Assembly: GCA_039105265.1 (NCBI GenBank)
Contig: JAPFFF010000003.1
Location: forward strand, 7,254,001-7,318,000
Source of the DNA: Tritrichomonas musculus
Lineage: Eukaryota; Parabasalia; Tritrichomonadida; Tritrichomonadidae
DNA length: 64,000 bases
Direction: 5' to 3'
The translations under genes were made by a program, and so were the position numbers. The number at the start of each line of letters is the position of its first letter. Within the stretch, counting starts at the first letter, position 1. The notes beneath the pieces are model-generated. The model worked only from the letters and a program-made list of their open reading frames with translations, had not been told where the DNA came from and did not search any database. Positions 1-9,081 of the stretch are shown piece after piece.

Positions 1-1
1 C

Positions 2-3000
2 ATTCCTTCATCTGTGACATCAATAGGTCCAAATTCGTTCAGTAATTGCTGGTCACTCATGAATGTGTCTTTTTTGGATCCTCCTTCTTTGAGAACAATT
101 GGAATCTTGGCTTTTTCCAATTGTGTTTCACTTACCGAAATTCAACTTTCTTCTTCTTTGGAATCAATTGAAGATGGTGCATTTAAAGATTGCAGCTCAC
201 TTAAGCAGATATCGATTCCGTCATCTGTTAAATCGATTAAAGAAAAATGCTTTTTTAATTGTTTATCACTTTGTAAAATTGTATTTTCGGATTCTTCTTC
301 TTTGGAATCAATTGAAAGTTGTGCTTTTGGAAAGTGCAAATCACTCAAAGAAATAACACTTCCTCAAACTTTAACGAAGATTGAACAATTCACGTTTAAT
401 AATTGCTTGTCACTTGTTCATGTTGCAATTCCATCGTCAATAACTTCAATTGATAATTTTGCTTTCTCTGATTGTTTATCACTTACTCAAATAACGATTC
501 CTTCTTCTGTTACTTCGATTGGAAAAGGAGCTTTTCAAAATTGTTCTTCACTTGTTGAAGTAAAGATTCTTTCTTCTATTCAATCAATTGAAGATTATTC
601 ATTCGAATGTTGTTCATCTTTAAAGCGATTCGAAATTCCTTCATCTGTGAAATCTATTGGAAATTTCGCGTTCAGAAAGTGCGCTTCACTCACTGAAATA
701 ACAATTCCTTCTTCAATAATATCAATTGGAAAAGGAACATTCGGATACTGTTCTTCACTTGAACAAGTTGAAATTCCTTCTTCTGTAATTGTGATTGAAG
801 ATTATACTTTTGAATTTTGTACAAAATTAACTAAAATATCAATTCCTTCGTCTGTAACTAATATTGGAGATTATTCATTCAGAAAATGCACGTCGTTATC
901 ACAAATAAGAATTCCTTCTCTTGTAACATCAATTGGAAATGATGCTTTTAGTGAATGCTCTTCATTAATTCATATTGAACTTCCTTCTTTGATTTCTAAA
1001 ATTAATGATTTTACATTTTATAAATGCACATCACTTAAGCAAATAACAACTAATTCATCAAGAATTGAAATCGGTTCTTTTGCATTTTATGGATGTTATT
1101 CACTTAAACAAATGAATTTTCCTTCTTCAATACTAAAAGTTGGTGATTTTGCTTTTGCTGGATGCAGATCAAAACCTGTAAAAAATAAATCAAAAATTCA
1201 AGGCAAAAAAGATGATGTGCAAAAGTATATCGAAAACCGAAAAATAATTTACATAAACATTATCAATTATTTGGAATCACCAGATGATAATGATGAGCAA
1301 TTAATGGAATTGTTTAAAGTCTTTGATAAACAAAAATTAGATTATAACAAGCTTGATTTAGTTGAGATTTTGAATCTTCTATCGAAAATATCAGAAAATC
1401 ATGCAAAAACAAACAATCTTATTGAAAAAGTTGAAAAAATACTCATTAATTACAAAGATAAAATTAAATTAAATTTATCAAATAACAAGATTTGCCACAT
1501 ATTCAGATATAACAGAAGAATTCTTTTATTTTTATTAAAAAATGAAATAATAAACATGAATCAATCAGTAATTAATTTCATTACTGAACGGAAAGAAAAT
1601 GATTTCATAAATAAAGATGTATATCAACAAACGATAAATGAATATTTAAAACCAGAAATAATGAAATTTAAAGGACAAGATATTCCAGAATTGCCAAATG
1701 ATTTTGAAGAAAAAAGAAAAATTGGAGAAAATGACAGTGAAATTTGCCAAATAATTCGAAATGATTCAATTAATGAATTTATTGTTTATTATGAAAAAAT
1801 TAAAGAAGAACAAAGATTTAATTTAGATAAAAATATAGAAAATGTCCCATATTCCATTTATGAAACCAATCCAATATTGTTTAAATGCAGCTTTGTACAA
1901 TATGCTGCTTTTTATGGCTCAGTCAAAATATTCAATTTTATGTTTAAAGAAGATTTAAATAAAAAAATTAGCCATATCAAAAGTACAACTGATTTTGAAG
2001 ACATGAAAAATTTGTGGAAATATGCAATACATGGTAATCAGCTCAATATTATTCATTTTCTTGAGGAAAATGGAATAATTCCTAAAAGAGTAATTATCTC
2101 TCAAGATCTTTTGCCTCCTCAATTTTCTAGGAAACCAAAATTTGAAGGTTATGATTTTGAATCATCGTCTGATAAATTTAGTATCATTGATTGCTTTATT
2201 TTAGCTGTTGAATGTCATCATTATGAAATAGCTAGATACATTAGAAGCAAATATTGTTTACCAAAAAAAATAAAAATTGATCTTAAATATTGTAATTTTG
2301 CATTCATTGACGATCATTTTGAAAAAACTAAGTTTAATGCAATATCACCAATTTACGACACTTGTTCTAATGATTTTCCGAGGTTTGCTCAAGTTTTTAT
2401 AGAACGTGTGAGCGTTGATTTTGATTTAAATAATGTAATGAAGAGAATTACGAAATCTGCTGTTAAATCTAACAATGAAGTTGTGTTTTATTTAGCAGAA
2501 AAATATCCAAATCTGAAATTTCAAACAACTTCATTATTTGATGCAATTTCAAATGAAAACATAGATTTTTTGAAAATCATTTTGTCTAAAGATAATTATA
2601 TTAATTTTAACAAATGTAAAAAATGGACATTTAATCTCGGGAATGAAGAGTTACGCTATCTTTCTCCTCTGTTTTTAGCTATTCTTAAGCAAAACACAGA
2701 AATAATCTCTCTTTTATTGAATCATCCATCAATTAATGTGAACTTTTCATTCAGGCCAAATATTGTAAGATCAACACAACGAACAGCATTGCATTTAGCA
2801 ATCCTTCTTGAAAATGTCCCAATCGTAAAACTTCTTTTAAATCATCCTGGAATTGATCTGAACATTAGAGCCAACTTTGATGAGTCAACTTACAGATTTG
2901 ATCAATGGAGTAAAACGAGCCATTTCGATATATACTTTACGCCTTTACAAGAGGCTATTGAACTTGAAAACGTTGAAATTATGAAGCTTTTGCTAAAGAA

Positions 3001-3445
3001 TCCAAATATTTCGGTGAATGAAATTGAAGCTTACGATCTTTACGATAATGCTCTTAAAAATTCGTTCGACAGAGTGAAACAAACAGCATTGTGCAGGGCC
3101 ATTCAAAAGAAGAATTATGAGCTTGTAAAGCTTTTACTTGATCACCCAGAAATAGATGTGAATATGCCTGCAATTTTTCACTCAAATGCCACCAGAAATG
3201 TAGACTTTGAGTACGACGATGAAGATTATGAAATTGGTGATTTTGGCGATTTTGATGAATATGAAATCGATGAATATGATGTCATTATTAAGAAGTCGCC
3301 TTTGCAGTTTGCATATGAGAGCAGATCACAAGAAATTATTCAACTTTTATTGAATAGAGATGATATAAAAAATGGTTTAGAAAAAGATGGGAAAAACGAC
3401 TGGTCAATCAAAGTGTTCACAGAAAACATAAATGAAAAACATTAA
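2..3445 (+). CDS. BspA-type LRR protein fused to DUF3447/ankyrin module (5' partial)
   Basis: The reading frame is open from base 2, and the first codons already encode the repeat phrase IPSSVTSIG, so the gene begins before the window. GTG at 14 is not a credible start. Roughly the first 390 residues are about 16 BspA-type (LRR_5) repeats of about 23 residues with the pattern IPSSVxSIGxxAFxxCxSL. From KKDDVQKYIENRK onward the protein looks like a complete DUF3447 protein: a helical N-terminal region, YAAFYGSVKIF, then about five ankyrin repeats such as TALHLAILLENVPIVKLLL, split by 20-45-residue acidic linkers. BspA-type LRRs are linked to adhesion and surface exposure in trichomonads; ankyrins bind proteins. 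I see no transmembrane segment, and any signal peptide would lie outside the window. The exact role is unknown. Confidence 0.9.
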   Translation: MPSSVTSIGPNSFSNCWSLMNVSFLDPPSLRTIGILAFSNCVSLTEIQLSSSLESIEDGAFKDCSSLKQISIPSSVKSIKEKCFFNCLSLCKIVFSDSSSLESIESCAFGKCKSLKEITLPQTLTKIEQFTFNNCLSLVHVAIPSSITSIDNFAFSDCLSLTQITIPSSVTSIGKGAFQNCSSLVEVKILSSIQSIEDYSFECCSSLKRFEIPSSVKSIGNFAFRKCASLTEITIPSSIISIGKGTFGYCSSLEQVEIPSSVIVIEDYTFEFCTKLTKISIPSSVTNIGDYSFRKCTSLSQIRIPSLVTSIGNDAFSECSSLIHIELPSLISKINDFTFYKCTSLKQITTNSSRIEIGSFAFYGCYSLKQMNFPSSILKVGDFAFAGCRSKPVKNKSKIQGKKDDVQKYIENRKIIYINIINYLESPDDNDEQLMELFKVFDKQKLDYNKLDLVEILNLLSKISENHAKTNNLIEKVEKILINYKDKIKLNLSNNKICHIFRYNRRILLFLLKNEIINMNQSVINFITERKENDFINKDVYQQTINEYLKPEIMKFKGQDIPELPNDFEEKRKIGENDSEICQIIRNDSINEFIVYYEKIKEEQRFNLDKNIENVPYSIYETNPILFKCSFVQYAAFYGSVKIFNFMFKEDLNKKISHIKSTTDFEDMKNLWKYAIHGNQLNIIHFLEENGIIPKRVIISQDLLPPQFSRKPKFEGYDFESSSDKFSIIDCFILAVECHHYEIARYIRSKYCLPKKIKIDLKYCNFAFIDDHFEKTKFNAISPIYDTCSNDFPRFAQVFIERVSVDFDLNNVMKRITKSAVKSNNEVVFYLAEKYPNLKFQTTSLFDAISNENIDFLKIILSKDNYINFNKCKKWTFNLGNEELRYLSPLFLAILKQNTEIISLLLNHPSINVNFSFRPNIVRSTQRTALHLAILLENVPIVKLLLNHPGIDLNIRANFDESTYRFDQWSKTSHFDIYFTPLQEAIELENVEIMKLLLKNPNISVNEIEAYDLYDNALKNSFDRVKQTALCRAIQKKNYELVKLLLDHPEIDVNMPAIFHSNATRNVDFEYDDEDYEIGDFGDFDEYEIDEYDVIIKKSPLQFAYESRSQEIIQLLLNRDDIKNGLEKDGKNDWSIKVFTENINEKH

Positions 3446-4399
3446 CTTTTTGTTTTTCATATATTAATAAAATTAATAAAATTTTTCATTTTAATTAGAT
3501 TAATTAGGAAATGTTTATGTATAAAATTTCAAAAAAACTAAAAAAAAAATATAATTTTCTTTCTATTTTAGTCGAAATGAAATACCACGAAAATTTCACA
3601 CAATCAAATGGATAAACACTTCTATTAATTAAAATCTTTTAATTTTTTTTGGTCAATTAATTTATTTATTTAACAAATCAACTTCAATTGGCATATATAG
3701 ATCTACCCGATTTAAAATATCTTCTTAATGTCATAATTTGTAAATGTTAGATCTGAACGGTTTGAATGAAACATAAAAACTTCATCTAAATCAAATTGAA
3801 TATAACAAAGATCATTTTATTATTTTTTTAGCCTACCTCCAAAAAAAAATTTAATAAACTAAAGGAACAGTTTGGTTATTTACTCTGAATCCTTTCAGTA
3901 TAATTTCTTGTATTCAAAAAGTTTCATTTTGAATTAACAATGGTTTCTAAGATCCACCTAGCCAAAAACAATTTAATAACTTAAAATATTTTTTTTAAAC
4001 TGCATTGCATTTTGTATATTTTATTCTCATATCGTAAAAAATAGAACTTACATAACTATTCTTCAATCATGAATATTTTCAAATATATTCCTTTTTTTGA
4101 GCAATGTTTAACCAAAAAAATATTGTGGGCATTACTGTTAAATATTTTCTTTTGAACATGAAATTCTTAAATAAAATGATAAAAATCTGATATTTAAATA
4201 AAATTCTTTTTATTTTAAATATAAATTTAAAAGAACTTTTCGAAAATGCATATGCATGATGGTATTTTTAATTATACTTTGATAATTCATAAAGCATGCC
4301 ATTGGGGAAAAAAAAAACAAAAAAGATCCTTTCGGAATGTGATGTGAAAAAAAATCATTTTGAATTTTGAATTTAAACGGAAGGGATTTTTTGTTGATA
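3446..4399. other. intergenic, AT-rich, no gene seen
   Basis: Long A and T runs with stops in all frames. A 71-codon minus-strand frame overlapping the next gene's start has no recognisable content. I see no RNA gene or repeat here. Confidence 0.6.
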
Positions 4400-4404
4400 T
4401 CATT
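4400..4404 (+). promoter_or_regulatory. Inr-like TCATT
   Basis: TCATT fits the Trichomonas initiator TCA(+1)Y(T/A). The predicted +1 A at 4402 gives a 14-nt leader before the ATG at 4416, within the short-leader range known for this group. Confidence 0.5.
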
Positions 4405-4415
4405 ATTTTTTATCA

Positions 4416-5930
4416 ATGAATCCAAAAGAAGTGCTAGAAATCCAAAAAGAGGTGAAAGAGACTGAAGAGTATATTAATTTTTATCTTGAAAAGTACCCTT
4501 TGTATCCAAGAATACTAATTATAGGACTGACGGGTTCTGGAAAAAGTTGTGTTGCTGGATGTTTGTCAAATAAAAAAATTATAATAGCAAAAGAAGGTAA
4601 TAACTTCATACAGCTTAAAGGAGAAGGCATTTTTGGAGGTTGTAAAGCAGGAACAGAAAAACCAGAAATATATGTTGATGAAAAAAACGAATTACTTTAT
4701 GTTGACTGTCCAGGTTTCGAGGATGTTGATGGAATGTATAATGAAATTAGAAATGCATTTGATGATGATAATGTACTTAAAAAAACAGAAAATACATTAA
4801 GAATTAAAATATTACTTGTCGTTTCCGCTCCTGAATTTCAAACAAGAAGAGGACGAACTGTTTATGATACCATTTTGAGGATGAAGCGAATGTTTCCAAA
4901 TCCAGAAAGTTTTAGAAATAAAATTGGAATAATAATAACAAAAGGAGATATTGATGTTCCTGGCAAAGATTATTTTTCAATTTTAGAAAAGCGTGCATGT
5001 CCTGAATTGAAAAACTGGTGTGATTATTTCATCGCCTTTCACAGAGAACAAGTTTTCACATTTCCATTGGCTTCGAAAGAGAATTTGGGCAAGCAATACA
5101 CTTTTAATGATTATGATAGACTCATGGAATTTTTACAATATGACTATATAATCGATCCAAAGCATGAAGTTGCTTTGAGCAGCGAAGCTCTTAATGAATT
5201 GAAAGCTATAAAAGAAGAACATTTGAGAAGCATGATGGAGTTACTCGAAGAATTGTTCTTATCAATTAACGAGCAATATCGAAAAATTAATAATTCAGCA
5301 ACTCTTAACGTTTGGTTAACCAACATGCATTACTTATTAGACCAAGATATCAATAATATTGCTGAGTTCCGTATTGCAATTCAAAAAATAATACCTAATG
5401 TTAATGATTATAATCAAATATTTGAACAATTAAAAGAATATGAAATATTTGATTCTTTTGTAGATAGGATATGTGAAATAAAAACAATGATGTCATACCT
5501 AAAAAGTAGCATTATAAATCTATCTCACGCTGCAATTAAAGAATTGGAGAAATTGTCATCAGTTACAACAACCAGAGAATTACAAGAAAAAATGCTTCAA
5601 GAGAAAAGTGAAATGATCAGAAAGTATGAAGAAAACATTAGAGTTCAGCAGCGAAAAATCGATGAACTTGCTGAAAGCCATCGCATTAGTCAATCAACTA
5701 TATTAAGATTAAGAAATGAAATTAATCAACAGAGACAAGAAAGTGATAAAAGAATAGAAGAATTACAAAATAATTTGTTTGAAATTCAAAATATTAGGTC
5801 TTTAGAAGAAGAGAAAAATAAACAAGCATTGGCTCAATTGCAAAACAAAATAAATAGTTTGCAGAATGATTTAGAAAGAGAGAAAAATAAACCTGCTCCA
5901 AGGAGAGGGAGAAGATGCCTTCTTATTTAA
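4416..5930 (+). CDS. AIG1/IMAP-type GTPase with coiled coil and CaaX end
   Basis: A 504-residue GTPase. G1 is GLTGSGKS (37-44), G3 is DCPG (97-100) and G4 is TKGD (175-178). GTEKP around 80 may serve as the switch-I region. The order and the conserved GFEDVDG stretch fit the AIG1/IMAP (septin-like, TRAFAC) group, which often oligomerises on membranes. Residues from about 400 form a heptad-rich coiled coil. The protein ends RRCLLI, a basic stretch plus CaaX box, predicting geranylgeranylation and membrane anchoring. It is clearly paralogous to the gene at 9082 (same MN(P/S)KEV start, same motif spacing) and more distantly to the minus-strand gene at 6685-8799. Cargo and cell role are unknown. 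Confidence 0.88.
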   Translation: MNPKEVLEIQKEVKETEEYINFYLEKYPLYPRILIIGLTGSGKSCVAGCLSNKKIIIAKEGNNFIQLKGEGIFGGCKAGTEKPEIYVDEKNELLYVDCPGFEDVDGMYNEIRNAFDDDNVLKKTENTLRIKILLVVSAPEFQTRRGRTVYDTILRMKRMFPNPESFRNKIGIIITKGDIDVPGKDYFSILEKRACPELKNWCDYFIAFHREQVFTFPLASKENLGKQYTFNDYDRLMEFLQYDYIIDPKHEVALSSEALNELKAIKEEHLRSMMELLEELFLSINEQYRKINNSATLNVWLTNMHYLLDQDINNIAEFRIAIQKIIPNVNDYNQIFEQLKEYEIFDSFVDRICEIKTMMSYLKSSIINLSHAAIKELEKLSSVTTTRELQEKMLQEKSEMIRKYEENIRVQQRKIDELAESHRISQSTILRLRNEINQQRQESDKRIEELQNNLFEIQNIRSLEEEKNKQALAQLQNKINSLQNDLEREKNKPAPRRGRRCLLI

Positions 5931-6044
5931 GTAAAATTCATATCAAAGATCATTATAAAAGTATTTTATTCTTTAAATTATTATAAAAGTAATTCAATTA
6001 TCTATTTTAAAAAAGAAGAGAAAAGTTATGTGACCCCCACTTAT

Positions 6045-6580
6045 AGTCTCAAAGAGGCTTACTTTTGAAGTCAATTCATCCAAGTCAGATAATTATCATA
6101 TATGTAAAGGGCGATATTATGGTCATGACATTTGATCGCTTCTGAAAAAGTTCTTTTGTCAATCTTGATTTGATTATAAAGCCATAATGATGGTATCAGT
6201 TCTACATCGTTGGCCACTAAATATTTCATGACTTGAATGGATTCAAAAAATGCCGCCTATTCAATTAATGTCGGCTCTTTTTCAATGAACATTGAATTTG
6301 ATCTTTTAATTCGACTTTTGATTGAGATATTTGTTTCATTTACACATTGAATAAAGTTTTCAACTAAATCTTCTCGAATTAATGACCAAAGCTATGATAA
6401 GTTTTCACCTTTTTGAAGGTTTAATTTCATATATATTCTTCTTGAATTATTATTTGATATTTTTGATCATTTATACCTTCAAGTCCTCCAGATTTGATAA
6501 TTGAATTGAGTTCTGGATAGAAATAATACGATATTTCCTTTTTCAAAGAGAAGAAATTACTTACTAATCAAGCAATTCGC
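6045..6580 (-). pseudogene. DUF3447/ankyrin gene remnant
   Basis: Reverse-strand translation gives broken but clear DUF3447 content in the usual order: YYFYPELNSIIKSGG, LIREDLVENFIQCVNETNISI, a stretch like EPTLIE-AAFFESIQVMKYL, SLWLYNQIK, and FSEAIKCHDHNIALYIYDNYL. The same blocks occur intact in the gene at 14767-15870. Several in-frame stops (for example where YAAF would be) and loss of both the N-terminal domain and the ankyrin repeats mark it as a decayed host gene between two AIG1-type genes. Ends are approximate. Confidence 0.75.
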
Positions 6581-6684
6581 TTAATATTTTTTTATATTAT
6601 TAATTTTAAGCGTGATTAATCATTTTAAATATTAAGATAAAAACAAATTATAATATTAAAATGATTTTATAAAATAAAAAGTAA

Positions 6685-8799
6685 TTAATCATATAATTTT
6701 ATTTGTGCATCCAATATTTGTTGTTCTTGGTTTCTTAGGAAATCTCTGAATTCTTGTTCTTTTCTAAATAAATTTTCTTCCTCTTTTTTATAATCTTCAG
6801 CTAATTTACATTGTTCTTCAAATAAATGTTGTTCTACGGTCCTCATTTTCTCATCAAATTTTTGTTCATCCTCATTTACTTTTTCTTCCTCTTTTCTGAC
6901 TTGTTCTTCAAAAAACAGTTTTTCTTCTTTTCTCATTTGTTCTTCTCTCAAAACCTTTTCTTTTATTCTGTTTTTGTCATTTGAAAATCTTTGTTTACCA
7001 AGATTCTTGAGTTCTTGTATTTTTTTCAATTCTTCATTTATTCTTTCTTCCTGCCTCTTCTTTTGTTCAAATATTTGATTTTTTTCATCCATTATCCTTT
7101 GATACTCTCTTTTTGCATAGTCATCTAATCTTCTTTTTTCATCTATTAACTTTTGATCATTAATTCTAGGTGATTGATTTAAATGCTGAAAATCTAAATT
7201 TATATCATCATTGTTCTTTTGGTCATCATTAATAGGATATCTTTGAATTTTTAGCCTTTCTTTTTGATCTTCATTATCTTTACATTTTGGTAGGCAATCA
7301 ATTTTATCATCTGCTTCTTCAACATTTTTTGCAAACTTTATATCTCTTGACTCATATTGATTATCTTTTTGTTGTTCATCATTAGTTAAAAAACTTTCAT
7401 CGATTTTAATTTGTTCTTTTTGTTGCTCATCATTAGTTAAAAAACTTTCATCGATTTTAATTTGTTTATTATGTGGTTCTTCATTAGTTAAAAGACTTTC
7501 ATCTATTACAATTGGTTCTTTTTGTGGTTCTTCGTTGGTTATTGAACATTCATCGAGAATATTTTGTCCTTTTTGTAAAATTCCACACAGAGTATCTTTC
7601 TTTTTGTCTAATGCTTTGTTTAGTTCATCTTTAAGTTTGATTTCCTGGCTATTACTATACAAAATGTCAATTTGTCTTGTCGCTTTCAACACATTTTGTA
7701 GAAGAATATCTTTTATAAAGTTGCTATCATTTCCTTTTTTGAACAAAATATTGATTGAATCGTGTATGTTTTGGTATTTATCCAATGTTTGAAAATTGTA
7801 TACAAAGTTTGGCATATTTGGGATTTCAGGGATATTGTTTTCAATATATGTTCTTAAATCATTTACACAATCAATATCATTCATTTGTAAAATTAAATTT
7901 TTCCACAATGAATAATCGTTGTTTGTTTCTTTCTGATATAGTTCGGCCATTTTGCTAAATATTTCATTAATAATTGTATCTCTCTGTTGAGATTGTCTTA
8001 ATAAAATTCCTTTTAATTCAGATTCTGAATAATCGCTCAAAGTAACTTTTGTTATTGGATCTTCAATGTATTCATCCATAATGAAATTTTGTAAACTATC
8101 ATGATCATCAAATTCATATTTGCGTCCAATCTTTGCTTTTGATGGTTTTGGTAACACGAAAACTTTGTTCTTATTTATTAAAAAGAAATCACAAATTTGC
8201 TTTAAATCGTCAGGAGATCTTTCTTGCAACCTTTTGAGGTAATCTTTGCCCCGACATTCTTCTATTCCTTTTGTTATCACTAATCCAAATCCGTCTTTCA
8301 TTTTTTCTGTTTGTGGGAACATCCGATATATTCTACAAATTTTTTTCAAAATTCCTCTGCCCCTCCCTGATTCAAACTCTGGAGCAGAAATAATTAGCAA
8401 AATCTTCATAAAATTGCGGTTGTTTTTGGAATGAGCCTGAATAATTGAATCAATGATTAAAGAATTAAGTATCTCTTCATTCAATCCATCGTCACTTTCC
8501 AAAGGTGGACATTCACAAAATATTAATTTGGAATTATAATCAATTGAAATCAATTGGGTTTTATCATCATTATTTGCATCATCATTATCTATAAATTTAA
8601 GTTCAACATCATCAAATTCATTTTTGTAAACATAACATTTTTTGTTTAATAGGATGTTTTTCAATGTTGTCTTTCCTGTTTCAGAATCACCAAGTAATAG
8701 TATTTTGGCGAAATTATTGAGATCGTGTATTTTATTATTGATATCTTTATTAACATTCTGTAAATTTAGGTTTATCCAATTTATGGATTCGGAATCCAT
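6685..8799 (-). CDS. degenerate AIG1-like GTPase with long coiled-coil tail
   Basis: A 704-residue paralogue of the flanking AIG1-type GTPases. The P-loop is GDSETGKT (37-44), at the same position as in the paralogues. The G3 box reads ECPP (96-99) instead of DxPG, and the G4 box reads TKGI (176-179), lacking the guanine-specifying Asp. It may bind nucleotide through the P-loop, but it is unlikely to be a normal GTP switch. Residues from about 410 carry about four copies of a 17-residue IDESFLTNDEQQKEQ repeat, then about 200 residues of Glu/Lys/Arg/Gln-rich coiled coil. It lacks the CaaX box of its neighbours. ATG at 8799 sits 9 nt after an Inr-like site. The frame is intact over 2.1 kb, so it is probably functional as a scaffold; this is inference. 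Confidence 0.82.
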   Translation of the reverse strand: MDSESINWINLNLQNVNKDINNKIHDLNNFAKILLLGDSETGKTTLKNILLNKKCYVYKNEFDDVELKFIDNDDANNDDKTQLISIDYNSKLIFCECPPLESDDGLNEEILNSLIIDSIIQAHSKNNRNFMKILLIISAPEFESGRGRGILKKICRIYRMFPQTEKMKDGFGLVITKGIEECRGKDYLKRLQERSPDDLKQICDFFLINKNKVFVLPKPSKAKIGRKYEFDDHDSLQNFIMDEYIEDPITKVTLSDYSESELKGILLRQSQQRDTIINEIFSKMAELYQKETNNDYSLWKNLILQMNDIDCVNDLRTYIENNIPEIPNMPNFVYNFQTLDKYQNIHDSINILFKKGNDSNFIKDILLQNVLKATRQIDILYSNSQEIKLKDELNKALDKKKDTLCGILQKGQNILDECSITNEEPQKEPIVIDESLLTNEEPHNKQIKIDESFLTNDEQQKEQIKIDESFLTNDEQQKDNQYESRDIKFAKNVEEADDKIDCLPKCKDNEDQKERLKIQRYPINDDQKNNDDINLDFQHLNQSPRINDQKLIDEKRRLDDYAKREYQRIMDEKNQIFEQKKRQEERINEELKKIQELKNLGKQRFSNDKNRIKEKVLREEQMRKEEKLFFEEQVRKEEEKVNEDEQKFDEKMRTVEQHLFEEQCKLAEDYKKEEENLFRKEQEFRDFLRNQEQQILDAQIKLYD
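7360..7560 (-). repeat. in-gene tandem repeats (about 51 bp)
   Basis: About four imperfect copies encoding IDES(F/L)LTN(D/E)E plus a linker. The two middle copies are nearly identical in DNA, so the expansion is recent. Confidence 0.75.
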
Positions 8800-8806
8800 T
8801 TATTAA

Positions 8807-8811
8807 AATGA
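8807..8811 (-). promoter_or_regulatory. Inr-like TCATT
   Basis: Reverse-strand TCATT with predicted +1 at 8809, giving a 9-nt leader before the ATG at 8799. It matches TCA(+1)Y(T/A). Confidence 0.5.
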
Positions 8812-9072
8812 AAAAAATCAATTAAATTTTTTTCAATAGATTTTCAAAAGGTCCTTTTCGTTTTTTCCTCTCAATTAAAAATTATGCCAGTGATCTTTTT
8901 TTAGAAATGACTTTTTTTTTATAAGTATCTAAATGAGAAAATAAACTAATAAACAATAAAAAAAACTTTATTCTTAAATTTGAAAGTTTTCATTCAAAAA
9001 CAGAAAGGAGTAAAAAAGATCATTTTAAAATCAACAAATAAAATTTTTGTATTCAAATATGAAATGTTCACT

Positions 9073-9077
9073 TCATT
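9073..9077 (+). promoter_or_regulatory. Inr-like TCATT that decides the start
   Basis: Predicted +1 A at 9075, 7 nt before ATG 9082. This site excludes the further-upstream TTG (8980) and ATG (9064) as starts. Confidence 0.5.
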
Positions 9078-9081
9078 TTTG

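Noticed and set aside
14-16. GTG at 14 as the start of the first gene
   Set aside because: The codons before it (IPSS) are part of the same LRR repeat, so the gene continues upstream of the window.
8980-9081. N-terminal extension of the second intact AIG1 gene
   Set aside because: Starts at TTG, has no counterpart in the paralogue, and would lie mostly upstream of the Inr-like site.
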